A DNA stretch of 64,000 bases, from NCBI RefSeq assembly GCF_902833225.1, contig NZ_CADFEI010000002.1:496001-560000 (forward strand), read 5' to 3'. The translations under genes and the position numbers were made by a program. Positions 45,909 to 55,397 of this stretch are shown piece by piece. The stretch's first letter is position 1; each line of letters opens with the position of its first letter. Source of the DNA: Burkholderia sp. BCC1644 (GTDB lineage Bacteria; Pseudomonadota; Gammaproteobacteria; Burkholderiales; Burkholderiaceae). The notes under the pieces were generated by a model. That model saw nothing but the letters and a program-made list of their open reading frames with translations. It had not been told where the DNA came from and did not search any database.

Positions 45909-47288
45909 ATGACGCAACACTTCGACGCGATCGTCATCGGCACCGGCCAGGCCGGGCCACCGCTCGCCGCGCGGCTGTCGGCTGCCGGGATGAAAGTCGC
46001 GATCATCGAACGCGGCCGCTTCGGCGGCACCTGCGTGAACACCGGCTGCATCCCGACCAAGACGCTGATCGCGAGCGCATACGCCGCGCACCTCGCGCGG
46101 CGCGCCGGCGAATACGGCGTATCGGTCGGCGGCCCCGTCACCGTCGACATGAAAGCCGTGAAGGCGCGCAAGGACCAGATCTCCGGCCGCTCGACCCACG
46201 GCGTCGAGCAATGGGTGCGCGGCCTCGCGAACACCGCGGTGTTTCAGGGTCACGCCCGATTCGAGCGCGCCGACGCCGTGCGCGTGGGCGACGAACTGCT
46301 GGAAGCCGAACGCATCTTCATCAACGTCGGCGGCCGCGCGCAGGTGCCAGCGATGCCGGGCCTCGACTCGGTGCCGTACCTGACCAATTCGACGATGATG
46401 GACGTCGACTTCCTGCCCGAGCATCTCGTGATCGTCGGCGGCAGTTATGTCGGGCTCGAATTCGGCCAGATGTATCGCCGCTTCGGATCGAAAGTCACGA
46501 TCGTCGAGAAGGGCTCGCGCCTGATCCGCCGCGAGGACGAAGACGTGTCGCAGGCCGTGCGCGAGATTCTCGAGAACGAGGGAATCGACGTGCAGCTCGA
46601 CGCGAATTGCCTGAGCGCGCGGCGCGACGGCGAAGGCATCGTGATCGGCCTCGATTGCCCGGGCGGCGGCCGCGAGGTCGCGGGCTCGCACCTGCTGCTC
46701 GCGGTCGGCCGCGTGCCGAACACCGACGACCTCGGGCTCGACCGCGCGGGCGTCGGCACCGACGCGCGCGGCTACATCGCCGTCGACGAGCAGTTGCGCA
46801 CGAACGTGCCGGGCATCTGGGCGCTCGGCGACTGCAACGGACGCGGCGCATTCACGCACACCGCGTACAACGACTACGAGATCGTCGCGGCCAACCTGCT
46901 CGACGACGATCCGCGCAAGGTGTCCGACCGCATCACGGCCTATGCGATGTATATCGATCCGCCGCTCGGCCGCGTCGGCATGACGCTCGCGGAAGCGAAG
47001 CAGACGGGCCGCCGGCTGCTGGTCGGCACGCGCCCGATGACGCGCGTCGGCCGTGCGGTCGAGAAAGGCGAAAGCCAGGGTTTCATGAAGGTGATCGTCG
47101 ACGCGGACAGCCACGCGATTCTCGGCGCGTCGATCCTCGGCGTGACAGGTGACGAAGTCGTGCACGGGATGCTCGACGTGATGGCCGCCGGCGCGCCGTA
47201 CACGACGATCAGCCGCGCGATGCATATTCACCCGACCGTGTCGGAACTCGTGCCGACGCTGCTGCAGGATCTGCATCCGGCCGAATGA
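45909..47288 (+). CDS. FAD pyridine nucleotide-disulfide oxidoreductase (mercuric reductase-like)
   Basis: A 459-residue flavoprotein behind AGGAGG. IVIGTGQAGPPLAARL binds FAD, GGTCVNTGCIPTK carries the redox CxxxxC pair, VGGSYVGLEFGQ is the NAD(P)H site, and GIWALGDCNGRGAFTHTAYND the second FAD site. The dimer domain has HIHPTVSELVPTLL; the usual HAHPT is HIHPT here. The MerA C-terminal Cys pair and the lipoyl-dehydrogenase context are absent, so it is a related disulfide or quinone reductase of unknown substrate. Confidence 0.9.
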   Translation: MTQHFDAIVIGTGQAGPPLAARLSAAGMKVAIIERGRFGGTCVNTGCIPTKTLIASAYAAHLARRAGEYGVSVGGPVTVDMKAVKARKDQISGRSTHGVEQWVRGLANTAVFQGHARFERADAVRVGDELLEAERIFINVGGRAQVPAMPGLDSVPYLTNSTMMDVDFLPEHLVIVGGSYVGLEFGQMYRRFGSKVTIVEKGSRLIRREDEDVSQAVREILENEGIDVQLDANCLSARRDGEGIVIGLDCPGGGREVAGSHLLLAVGRVPNTDDLGLDRAGVGTDARGYIAVDEQLRTNVPGIWALGDCNGRGAFTHTAYNDYEIVAANLLDDDPRKVSDRITAYAMYIDPPLGRVGMTLAEAKQTGRRLLVGTRPMTRVGRAVEKGESQGFMKVIVDADSHAILGASILGVTGDEVVHGMLDVMAAGAPYTTISRAMHIHPTVSELVPTLLQDLHPAE

Positions 47289-47374
47289 CGCACGGCGTGC
47301 GGCGGTGCATCGCCGCCGCACGGGTGTCGATCGGTATGCGAAGATGACCGCTCGCCACGACACCCGGGAACGCC

Positions 47375-48277
47375 ATGGACCGCCTGCAAGCGATGCAGAT
47401 CTACGTACAGATCGTCGAGCGCGGCAACTTCACGCAAGCCGCCGACGCGCTGCAACTGCATCGGCCGGCCGTGACGAAAGCCGTGCAGCAGCTCGAGCAG
47501 GAACTCGGCGTGCGGCTGCTGAACCGCAGCACGCGCCGCGTGAGCGTGACGGCCGAAGGCGAGGCGTTCCATGCGCGCTGCGTGCAGCTGCTCGGCAGCA
47601 TCGACGACGCGTTCGCGTCGTTCCCCAAACAACGCGCGGTGCCGAAAGGCCGGTTGCGGATCGACATCGCGCTCGCGCTCGCGAAGACGGTCGTCATTCC
47701 GGCGCTGCCCGAGTTCCAGCAGCGCTATCCGCAGATCGAGCTCGTGCTCGGCGCGAGCGACCAGCCGGCCGACCTGATCGGCGAAGGCATCGACTGCGTC
47801 GTGCGGGTCGGCACGCTGAAGGATTCGAGCATGGTCGCGCGCACGGTCGGCGCGGTGCCGATGGTCACGTGCGCATCGCCCGCCTATCTCACGCGCCACG
47901 GCTTGCCGCGCACGCTCGACGAGCTTCGTACGCATCGCGCGGTGAATTTTTTCACCGGCGGCAATCGCCGCATACTCGAATGGACGTTCCGCCCGCACGG
48001 CGAAACCGTCGCGGTGAAGCTCGCGAGCAGCCTGCTCACCGACAACTCGGAAGCGCTGCTGTCCTGCGGGCTCGCCGGCCTCGGCATCGTGCATGCGCTG
48101 CGCCCCGCGCTGCAGCCGAGCATCGACGCGGGCCTGCTGATCGAACTGCTGCCCGGCGTGCCGGCCGTGCCGAAACCGGTGTCGGTGCTGTACCCGAACC
48201 GCGCGCACCTGTCCGACAAGGTGCGCGTGCTCATCGACTGGCTGACCGAGCTGTTTGCGCGCCGGTATCCGGCGTAG
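47375..48277 (+). CDS. LysR-family transcriptional regulator
   Basis: A 300-residue regulator with the N-terminal winged helix (MDRLQAMQIYVQIVERGNFTQAADALQLHRPAVTKAV) and an effector domain. Of the CrgA/DsdC-like group that often controls adjacent oxidoreductases. It is followed in the same direction by a quinone oxidoreductase gene, with a perfect palindrome between them that is its likely target. Confidence 0.92.
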   Translation: MDRLQAMQIYVQIVERGNFTQAADALQLHRPAVTKAVQQLEQELGVRLLNRSTRRVSVTAEGEAFHARCVQLLGSIDDAFASFPKQRAVPKGRLRIDIALALAKTVVIPALPEFQQRYPQIELVLGASDQPADLIGEGIDCVVRVGTLKDSSMVARTVGAVPMVTCASPAYLTRHGLPRTLDELRTHRAVNFFTGGNRRILEWTFRPHGETVAVKLASSLLTDNSEALLSCGLAGLGIVHALRPALQPSIDAGLLIELLPGVPAVPKPVSVLYPNRAHLSDKVRVLIDWLTELFARRYPA

Positions 48278-48292
48278 AACAGGTTCGCGCCG

Positions 48293-48315
48293 ATTGTTAT
48301 TTCTCGAATAACAAT
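48293..48315. promoter_or_regulatory. Perfect palindrome, likely LysR operator
   Basis: ATTGTTATT (48293-48301) and AATAACAAT (48307-48315) are 9-bp arms with a 5-nt spacer, AT-rich in a GC-rich surrounding. They lie about 85 bp before the oxidoreductase ATG and 15 bp after the regulator stop. Confidence 0.6.
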
Positions 48316-48400
48316 CAATGATTCCGGTGCGCGTTTATCCAGCGCGATCCCCCGCCTACGATGCTGCTTCATCGACACCCGTTCATCGAAGGAGCATCCC

Positions 48401-49390
48401 ATGTCCCGCATCGTCCGTTTCCACCGCATCGGCGGCCCCGAGGTCCTGCAGATCGACACGGTCGACGTACCCGCGCCGGGCCCCGACGAGATCCAGCTGC
48501 GCGTGAAGGCGATCGGCCTCAATCGCGCGGAAGTCATGTTCCGCAGCGGCGAATACACGTTCATGCCGCGCTTTCCGGCAGCGCTCGGCTATGAAGCGTC
48601 GGGGGTGGTCGCGGCCGTCGGCAACCACGTGACGGCGTTCGCCGCAGGCGACGCGGTGAGCGTCGTACCCGCGTTCTCGTTCGCCGACTACGGGATGTAC
48701 GGCGAAGTCGTCAACGTGCCCGCGCATGCCGTGGTCAAGCATCCGGACAGCCTGTCGTTCGAGGAAGCGGCCGCGACGTGGATGATGTTCGTCACGGCCT
48801 GGGGCGCGCTGATCGAACTCGGCGGGCTGCAGCGCGGCGATGCGGTGCTGATCGGCGCCGCATCGAGCAGCGTCGGGCAGGCGGCGATCCAGGTCGCGAA
48901 CCACATCGGCGCGGTACCGATCGCGCTGACGCGCGGCGAATCGAAGCGCCAGGCACTGCTCGACGCGGGCGCGAAGCACGTGATCGCCGGCAGCCCGGCC
49001 GACCTGCCGCAGCAGGTGGCGGAGATCACCGGCGGTGTCGGCGTGCGCCTCGTGTTCGATCCGGTCGGCGGCCCCGATGCGGCGAACCTGCTGCGCGCGC
49101 TGGCCACGAACGGCACGTTCTTCCAGTACGGCGCGCTCGACACGCGCGACATCCCGGTGCCCGTGATGGACCTGCTCGCGCGCCACCTGACGCTGCGCGG
49201 CTACGAGCTGTTCGAGATCACCGGCGACGCGCAACGGCTCGAGCGCGCGAAGCGCTTCATCGTCGACGGGCTCGCGGCCGGTGCGCTGAAGCCGCTGATC
49301 GACCGCACGTTCGCGTTCGACGACATCGCCGATGCGCACCGCTACATGGAAGCCGGTGCGCAGGTCGGGAAGATCGTCGTCACGGTCTGA
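48401..49390 (+). CDS. Zinc-independent quinone oxidoreductase-like MDR protein
   Basis: A 329-residue medium-chain dehydrogenase of the quinone reductase branch. The GroES-like domain has LGYEASGVVAAVG (about 63-75), the cofactor fold has VLIGAASSSVGQAAIQVA (about 148-165), and the end is EAGAQVGKIVVTV. Structural zinc cysteines are absent, as in quinone oxidoreductases. It probably reduces quinones or enones with NADPH. AAGGAG precedes the ATG. Confidence 0.92.
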   Translation: MSRIVRFHRIGGPEVLQIDTVDVPAPGPDEIQLRVKAIGLNRAEVMFRSGEYTFMPRFPAALGYEASGVVAAVGNHVTAFAAGDAVSVVPAFSFADYGMYGEVVNVPAHAVVKHPDSLSFEEAAATWMMFVTAWGALIELGGLQRGDAVLIGAASSSVGQAAIQVANHIGAVPIALTRGESKRQALLDAGAKHVIAGSPADLPQQVAEITGGVGVRLVFDPVGGPDAANLLRALATNGTFFQYGALDTRDIPVPVMDLLARHLTLRGYELFEITGDAQRLERAKRFIVDGLAAGALKPLIDRTFAFDDIADAHRYMEAGAQVGKIVVTV

Positions 49391-49400
49391 CCCGTGCGCG

Positions 49401-49422
49401 GCGGGCGGCGCACGCCGCCCGC
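49401..49422. terminator. Bidirectional terminator hairpin between convergent genes
   Basis: GCGGGCGGCG (49401-49410) pairs perfectly with CGCCGCCCGC (49413-49422). It abuts the stop codon of the leftward gene and lies 10 nt after the stop of the rightward gene. No T-run. Confidence 0.5.
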
Positions 49423-50316
49423 TCAGCTTTCGAAGTAGCGCGGCCGGTCGATATCGGCCAGCAGCCGCGGCTGCGTCGGCGCCCAGTCGAGCCATGCCCG
49501 CGTGCGCTCGCTGGTTGCCGGCGCATCCATCCCGGCAAACATCGCGAACCAGCCGAAATGCTCGCCGGCTTCCGCCACCGGCTTCGCGACGACCGGCACG
49601 TTCAGCCGACGGCCGATCACTTGCGCGATCTCGCGAAACGGCACACCGGTATCGTCGACCGCGTGATAGCGCGCGCCGGCCGCGCCGCGTTCGATCGCGA
49701 GCCGGTACACGCGCGCCGCGTCGAGCCGGTGCACGGCCGGCCAGCGATTGTCGCCGTCGCCGACAAAGGCCGACGCTCCCTTCTCCCGCGCAAATGCAAT
49801 CAGCCGCGGCACGAAGCCGTGATCGCCGTCGCCGTGCACGGACGGCGGCAGGCGCACGACCGACGCATGCACGCCGCGCGCCGCCAGCGCGACCGCGGCC
49901 GCTTCGGACGCACGCGGATAGGTCGACGACACGGATACGTGCGGATCGTCCTCGGTCGCCGCGCGGCCGGGCGCGACGAGCGCGAGCCCCGACGTGACGA
50001 CCAAGGGCCGCGACGAGCCCGCGAGGACCGCGCCGATCGTCTCGATCGCGCGGCGGTCGAGTTCGCAGTTCTGCGCGAAGCGCGAGAAGTCGTGATTGAA
50101 TCCCGTGTGGATCACCGCGTCGGCGCGTTCCGCGCCGCGCGTCAGGCTGTCGAGATCCTCCAGCGACCCGCGATGCACGTCGGCTCCCGCGGCCGCCACC
50201 GACGCGGCGGCCGCATCGGAGCGCGCCAGGCCGAGCACCGAATGCCCGGCGGCCACGAGTTCGGCAACGACGGCCGAGCCGACGAATCCCGACGCTCCAG
50301 TTACAAAGACACGCAT
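49423..50316 (-). CDS. NAD-dependent epimerase/dehydratase-like (extended SDR)
   Basis: A 297-residue protein starting [20 protein letters not shown], the TGxxGxxG cofactor motif of extended SDRs. The catalytic Tyr/Lys pair is altered: the segment [15 protein letters not shown] keeps Tyr but not the usual YxxxK. It ends in a helical domain. Likely an atypical NAD(P)H-dependent reductase of the NmrA/epimerase type. Divergent from an XRE-type regulator that probably represses it. Confidence 0.88.
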   Translation of the reverse strand: MRVFVTGASGFVGSAVVAELVAAGHSVLGLARSDAAAASVAAAGADVHRGSLEDLDSLTRGAERADAVIHTGFNHDFSRFAQNCELDRRAIETIGAVLAGSSRPLVVTSGLALVAPGRAATEDDPHVSVSSTYPRASEAAAVALAARGVHASVVRLPPSVHGDGDHGFVPRLIAFAREKGASAFVGDGDNRWPAVHRLDAARVYRLAIERGAAGARYHAVDDTGVPFREIAQVIGRRLNVPVVAKPVAEAGEHFGWFAMFAGMDAPATSERTRAWLDWAPTQPRLLADIDRPRYFES

Positions 50317-50384
50317 GTTCAGCACCTCCGGATGGAATGGAGGCTTACTATCTGCCGAGGGCCGCGCGCGGTGAAGTCGTGACG

Positions 50385-50398
50385 GTTTACCGGTAAAC
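50385..50398. promoter_or_regulatory. Palindromic operator for the XRE-type regulator
   Basis: GTTTACCGGTAAAC is a perfect 14-bp palindrome in the 95-bp divergent gap, 13 bp before the regulator ATG. A likely binding site for the regulator, controlling both itself and the reductase gene. Confidence 0.6.
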
Positions 50399-50411
50399 GA
50401 ACTAACAGGAT

Positions 50412-51269
50412 ATGGCTGACGCCCCCGACAACCTGCTCGGCGCGTACCTGCGGGACCGCCGCGAGAAACTCGACCCGGCCGCGCTCGGGCTGCCGGCCAC
50501 GCGCCGCCGCACGCCGGGCCTGCGACGCGAGGAAGTCGCGCAGCGCGCCCACGTGAGCGCCGCGTGGTACACGTGGCTCGAACAGGGGCGCGGCGGCGCA
50601 CCGTCGGCCGACGTGCTCGACCGGCTCGCCCGCGCGCTGATGCTGAACGACGCCGAACGCGAGCACCTGTTCCTGATCGGTGTCGGCCATCCGCCCGAAG
50701 TGCGCTATCACGCACCGGCCAGCGTGACGCCGCGCCTGCAGCACGTGCTCGATTCGCTCGACGCGAGCCCCGCGATCGTGCGCTCCGCGACGTGGGACGT
50801 CGTCGCGTGGAACGACGCGGCGGCCGCCACGCTGACCGACTATGCGACGCTGCCGCCGGCCGCGCGCAACATCCTGCGGCTGATCTTCGTCGACGCGGGG
50901 GTGCGCTACGCGCAGCCGAACTGGGAGCGCGTCGCGCGGTTCGCGGTCGGCGCGTTTCGCGCGGACGTCGCGCGCGGCGGCGCGACGAGCGCCGTGCAGA
51001 CGTTCGTCGACGAGATGCGCGCGACGAGCGCCGAATTCGACGCGATGTGGCGCGACCACGATATCCATTCGCATGACGAAGGGACGAAAGAGATCCGCCA
51101 CCCGCAGGCCGGCCGGATCGCGCTCGAATATTCGGCGTTTTCGGTGACCGGCCGCCCCGACCTGAGTCTCGTGATCTTCACGCCGGCGACGCCGGCCGAC
51201 CGCGCACGCATCCGGGCGCTCGTCGCGGCCCGCGAACGGGCCGGCGCGATGCAGGCACCGGCCGCATAG
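50412..51269 (+). CDS. Helix-turn-helix (XRE) regulator with MmyB-like ligand domain
   Basis: A 285-residue regulator. The HTH lies at about 10-75 ([40 protein letters not shown]). The rest ([24 protein letters not shown]) is the MmyB-like PAS-fold ligand domain common in Burkholderia and actinobacteria. Divergent from the epimerase-like gene, which is its probable target. Confidence 0.92.
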   Translation: MADAPDNLLGAYLRDRREKLDPAALGLPATRRRTPGLRREEVAQRAHVSAAWYTWLEQGRGGAPSADVLDRLARALMLNDAEREHLFLIGVGHPPEVRYHAPASVTPRLQHVLDSLDASPAIVRSATWDVVAWNDAAAATLTDYATLPPAARNILRLIFVDAGVRYAQPNWERVARFAVGAFRADVARGGATSAVQTFVDEMRATSAEFDAMWRDHDIHSHDEGTKEIRHPQAGRIALEYSAFSVTGRPDLSLVIFTPATPADRARIRALVAARERAGAMQAPAA

Positions 51270-51429
51270 GCACGCGGCGGGCCGCGCCCATCCGGCCCCG
51301 CCGGCCCGCGCGCGCCATCGTATTCCGCACTGATTCCCAGTCGAATATTTAATTTTCTCCTGGCGTAGCGCGCGCTTACCCTTTCGGCATCGCATCACAG
51401 GGCCACCGGCCCCTCCCTGGAGCATTCCG

Positions 51430-52659
51430 ATGACCGACCCCGGCACCGCGCAAGCCGCACCCCGCCCGCACGCGGCTTCCGTGTCCTATGGCGCGCTCGC
51501 GCTGCTGGTGCTGGCCGGCCTCAACCTGCGCCCGTTCCTGACCGCGTTCGGCCCCGTGCTCGACCTCGTGCGCGCCGACACGGGCCTCGGCTTTCGCGCG
51601 GCCGCGCTGCTGACCACGCTGCCGTTCGTGCTGATGGGCGTCGTCGCCGGTGCCGGCGTCGGGCTCGCGCGGCGCATCGGCGAGCGGCGCGCGCTGACCG
51701 CCGCCCTCGCGCTGATCGCGGCCGGCTGCACGGCGCGCCTGTGGACCGGCGGCAGCACGGGCCTGATCGCGACCGCGATCGCGGCGGGCGCCGGCGTCGC
51801 GGTCATCCAGGCACTCGTGCCGGGCCTCGCGAAACGCTGGTTCGTCGATCGGCTGCCGCTCGTGATGGGCCTCTATTCGGCCGCGCTCGTCGGCGGCGGT
51901 GCGTTCGGCGCGGTCGCCGCACCGTGGCTTGCCGCACACGGCGGCTGGCATCTCGCGCTCGCCGTGTGGGCCGTGCCTGCGCTCGTCACGCTCGCGCTGT
52001 GGCGCGCGAAAGCGCCGCGCGACACCATGCACGCTGCCGCCGCCACGTCGTCGATCAGCGCGTTCGCCCGCGTTCCGCGCGCATGGCAGCTCGCGCTGTT
52101 TTTCGGCCTCAGCAACAGCGGCTATGCGAGCCTCGTCGCGTGGCTGCCCGCGTTCTACCGCAGCGTCGGCATGAGTCCGCAGGCGAGCGGCAACCTGCTC
52201 GCGTGGATGGCGCTGTTCCAGGCGACCGGCGCACTGGCGATGCCGATGCTCGCGAAGCATTCGCCCGACCGCCGCCACGTGCTGTGGCTCACGCTCGCGC
52301 TGCAGGCGGCCGGCTTCGCCGGGTTCGCGACGCTGCCTGCCCTCGCGCCGTGGCTCTGGGTCGCAAGCGTCGGCCTCGGTCTCGGCGGCTTCTTCTCGAT
52401 GAGCCTGATCGTCACGCTCGACCACCTGCCCGACGCGCGGCTCGCGGGCGCGCTCGCCGCGTTCGTGCAGGGCATCGGCTTCCTGACCGTCGCGGCCAGC
52501 CCCTGGCTGATCGGCTGGCTGCGCGACGCGGGCGGCGGCTTCGCGATCGCGTGGTGGATGCATCTCGGCGTGATCGCATCGATGGCCGTGCTGAACGCCG
52601 CGCTCTCGCCCGCCGGCTACCGGCACAGCATGGCGCGCATCACCGGCGCCGCCCGCTGA
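51430..52659 (+). CDS. MFS transporter, CynX/NimT family
   Basis: A 409-residue transporter with about twelve helices. LALLVLAGLNLRPFLTAFGPVL near residue 24 is the CynX/NimT signature (LNLRPxxT...GP), and GLAKRWFVDRLPLVMGLYSAALVGGG the central loop. Family members export or import cyanate, 2-nitroimidazole and other small compounds. The substrate is not evident; no cyanase gene is near. Confidence 0.9.
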   Translation: MTDPGTAQAAPRPHAASVSYGALALLVLAGLNLRPFLTAFGPVLDLVRADTGLGFRAAALLTTLPFVLMGVVAGAGVGLARRIGERRALTAALALIAAGCTARLWTGGSTGLIATAIAAGAGVAVIQALVPGLAKRWFVDRLPLVMGLYSAALVGGGAFGAVAAPWLAAHGGWHLALAVWAVPALVTLALWRAKAPRDTMHAAAATSSISAFARVPRAWQLALFFGLSNSGYASLVAWLPAFYRSVGMSPQASGNLLAWMALFQATGALAMPMLAKHSPDRRHVLWLTLALQAAGFAGFATLPALAPWLWVASVGLGLGGFFSMSLIVTLDHLPDARLAGALAAFVQGIGFLTVAASPWLIGWLRDAGGGFAIAWWMHLGVIASMAVLNAALSPAGYRHSMARITGAAR

Positions 52660-52798
52660 CCCCCTTCGAATCCGGACGTTTCGCCGCCGCTTCCGGCGGC
52701 CGTCCAGCCGCCCGCGCATGGCCGGGCGCGGGTCGTCACGCCCATCGGCCGCCTGTTCGCTTCACGACAAACAACATCAACCGGTAATGGAGACACTC

Positions 52799-53569
52799 AT
52801 GAAAAAGCTCGTTCTGGCCGTCGCGCTCGCGCTGACGGCAAGCGCCGCCGCCGCGAAAGACCCGGCGGTGCTGCGCCTCGGCGTCGATCCCAGTTATGCG
52901 CCGTTCGAATCGCTCGCACCCGACGGCAAGCTCGTCGGCTTCGACATCGATCTCGGCAACGCGATCTGCGAGCGGATGAAGGTGCGCTGCGTGTGGGTCG
53001 AAAACGCCTTCGACGGCATGATCCCGGCCCTGAAGGCGCGCAAGTTCGACGGCGTGCTGTCGTCGATGAGCGTGACCGAGAAGCGGCTCGCGCAGATCGC
53101 GTTCACCGACAAGATCAACAACGTGCCGCCGCGCCTCGTCGCGCGGCGCGGGTCGAACCTGCAACCGACGGCCGAGTCGCTGCAGGGCAAGAGCGTCGGC
53201 GTCGAGCAGGGGTCGACGCAGGAAACCTATGCACGCACGTACTGGGAACCGAAGGGTGTGATCGTCCGCACGTACCAGACGCAGGATCTCGTGTACCAGG
53301 ACTTGCTGTCGGGCCGGCTCGATGCGTCGCTGCAGTCGTCGGTGCAGGCCGACCTCGGTTTCCTGAAGACCGCGAAGGGTGCGAACTTCGAATTCGCGGG
53401 GCCGGCGCTGCATGATCCGAAGACGCTGGGCGTGGGTTCGGCAATCGGCGTGCGCAAGGACGACGACGCACTGCGTACGCAGATCAACCAGGCGCTCGCG
53501 AGCCTGATTCAGGACGGGACGTATCAGCGGATCGCGAAGAAGTATTTCTCGTTCGATATCTACAACTGA
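52799..53569 (+). CDS. ABC transporter periplasmic amino-acid-binding protein
   Basis: A 256-residue binding protein. Signal peptide MKKLVLAVALALTASAAAA, then LRLGVDPSYAPFESLAPDGKLVGFDIDLGNAICERM and FDGMIPALKARKFDGVLSSMSVTEKR, the family-3 (lysine/arginine/ornithine/histidine-like) signature. There are no permease or ATPase genes beside it, so it is an orphan binding protein or serves a transporter elsewhere. The ATG 52799 follows TGGAGAC. Confidence 0.92.
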   Translation: MKKLVLAVALALTASAAAAKDPAVLRLGVDPSYAPFESLAPDGKLVGFDIDLGNAICERMKVRCVWVENAFDGMIPALKARKFDGVLSSMSVTEKRLAQIAFTDKINNVPPRLVARRGSNLQPTAESLQGKSVGVEQGSTQETYARTYWEPKGVIVRTYQTQDLVYQDLLSGRLDASLQSSVQADLGFLKTAKGANFEFAGPALHDPKTLGVGSAIGVRKDDDALRTQINQALASLIQDGTYQRIAKKYFSFDIYN

Positions 53570-53588
53570 CGGACGCGGGTGGAGTCGA

Positions 53589-53626
53589 CGAAGGGGCGTC
53601 GCGCATCGGCGCGCGACGCCCCTTCG
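53589..53626. terminator. Bidirectional terminator hairpin
   Basis: CGAAGGGGCGTCGCGC (53589-53604) and GCGCGACGCCCCTTCG (53611-53626) form a perfect 16-bp stem with a 6-nt loop between two convergent genes. No long T-run, but its position and strength fit a shared terminator. Confidence 0.65.
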
Positions 53627-53658
53627 CGAATCGTCGTGAATGCCGTTCGGGAACGCGA

Positions 53659-54255
53659 TCAGAGGAACGGCGCAATGTTCCCGATCGCACGCGTCACGTA
53701 AGCCTCCTTCTCCCCCACCGGCGCGACGTAGTGGATCGCGCTGCGCGCGGCCTCGACGCCCTCCAGGCGCGCGATGACCCAGGCCGCCAGATAGTGCGAC
53801 GCCAGGCAGCCGCCTGAGGTCGCCACATTCCCCCGCGCCACGAACGGCTGATCGAGCACGGCCACGCCCGCCTCCTCGACCCACGGCTTGGTGGTCAGGT
53901 CGGTGCAGGCCGGCACGTCGTTCAGCAGGCCCAGCTTCGCGAGTATCAGCGTGCCCGAGCATTGTGCGCCCAGCAGCTGGCGCGCCGGATCGAGCTTCAA
54001 CTGCGCCATCAGCGCGGCATCGCGCACGACATCCCGCGTCAGCGAGCCGCTGCCGACCAGCACGGCGTCGGCATCGCATGCCTCCTGCAACGACACGTGT
54101 GCGTCCAGCACCAGACCATTCATCGACCGCGGCCGCGGCACCGGGCTTGCAATCGATACGCGCCAGCCGGGCGTCTTGACCCGGTTAAGCAGGCCGAAGG
54201 CGATCAGCGAATCAAGTTCGTTGAAGCCCTCGAAAGTCAGGATGGCGATGTGCAT
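53659..54255 (-). CDS. DJ-1/PfpI-family protein
   Basis: A 198-residue protein starting MHIAILTFEGFNELD, the DJ-1/PfpI opening with its conserved Glu. The nucleophile elbow is GAQCSGTLILA with the Cys, and TSGGCLASHYLAAWVI is the late signature. It resembles the amidotransferase-like domain of GlxA regulators but has no AraC part. Possibly an isonitrile-hydratase or glyoxalase-type enzyme. Confidence 0.87.
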   Translation of the reverse strand: MHIAILTFEGFNELDSLIAFGLLNRVKTPGWRVSIASPVPRPRSMNGLVLDAHVSLQEACDADAVLVGSGSLTRDVVRDAALMAQLKLDPARQLLGAQCSGTLILAKLGLLNDVPACTDLTTKPWVEEAGVAVLDQPFVARGNVATSGGCLASHYLAAWVIARLEGVEAARSAIHYVAPVGEKEAYVTRAIGNIAPFL

Positions 54256-54338
54256 GGCGTCCTTGCATCGTGGCGTGGTTGTATCGCGCCTATCGTAGAT
54301 CAATCACGACGCATTCGCGGCGCGCATCGGTGGCTGCT

Positions 54339-55232
54339 TCAACGCGCGACGCCGCCGGCCTCTTCCAGCATCCATGTCGCGAAAGCCCGTACCGGCCCCG
54401 CGCTCGATTCGACCGGCTCCGGAAGCACGAGGCAGAAGGTCTTGGTCACGGCCTTCCCGTCCGGCCAGGGCGCGACCAGGCGGCCCTGCTCGAGCTCCGC
54501 CCCGATGTAAAGACGCGGCACCAGTGCCACGCCCAAGCCGGCCAGTGCCGCCTCGATCAGCATCGAATGGAGATCGTAGCGGGGGCCGACCGCCGAATTG
54601 GTCAGCGCAATACCGGCCGCTTCCGCGTACGCCTGCCAGGCATCGGGATTCTGCCGCCGGTGCAGGCGCGGCAGCGCGTCGAGCGACACGTTCTTCCCCG
54701 CGCCCTTCAGGAGCGCCGGACTGCAGACCGGCACCAGCACCTCCTCCAGCAGAGGATGCAGATGCATGCCGGCCCATGCCGGATGCTCGAAATGAATGGC
54801 CGCGTCGAACCCGCTGCCCGCGAGCAGGAACGGGTCCATCCGTTCGGCGAGATGCACGGTGATGTTCGGGTGACGATCCTGAAACCGCTTCAACCGGGGA
54901 ATCAGCCAGCGCGTGGCGAAGGTCGGGATCGCGGCAATCTCGAGGCTCGCGCCCTCGACGGGCTGCCCCATCAAATACAGGCTGTCGCGCTCCAGCCGGT
55001 CCAGGATCTCGCGCACCTGCACCGCGTATCGCGTGCCGTTCGGCGCCAGCCGGACCCGGTTTCCGACGCGCTCGAACAACGTCACGCCCAGAAACGCCTC
55101 CAGCCGGCCGATCTGGCGGCTGACCGCGCCTTCGGTGCGTGCCAGCTCGTCGGCCGCGCGGGCGAAGCTCCCGTGTCGGGCCGCCGCCTCGAAGGCCAGG
55201 AGCGCGGAATTGCTTGGAATCTTGCGTCGCAT
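54339..55232 (-). CDS. LysR-family transcriptional regulator (GcvA-like)
   Basis: A 297-residue regulator, opening RKIPSNSALLAFEAAARHGSFARAADELARTEGAVSRQI, typical of the GcvA/AmpR group. Divergent from the three-gene operon at 55398-57112, which it probably controls. The 165-bp gap holds two direct copies of AAACATCA (55274-55281, 55316-55323). Confidence 0.92.
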   Translation of the reverse strand: MRRKIPSNSALLAFEAAARHGSFARAADELARTEGAVSRQIGRLEAFLGVTLFERVGNRVRLAPNGTRYAVQVREILDRLERDSLYLMGQPVEGASLEIAAIPTFATRWLIPRLKRFQDRHPNITVHLAERMDPFLLAGSGFDAAIHFEHPAWAGMHLHPLLEEVLVPVCSPALLKGAGKNVSLDALPRLHRRQNPDAWQAYAEAAGIALTNSAVGPRYDLHSMLIEAALAGLGVALVPRLYIGAELEQGRLVAPWPDGKAVTKTFCLVLPEPVESSAGPVRAFATWMLEEAGGVAR

Positions 55233-55397
55233 GGAGGTCTCGCCGATCGGGGGGATTCGACGCCAGCTTGAGCAAACATCACTGAAGGCTGACTTTTTGT
55301 CGATATTGACGCGGGAAACATCAGATTAGCATTACGTCACTGCACTGAGCATCGTGCGCTCGCCGCAGGATGCCCCTCCGTTACGAAGGACGAACTG

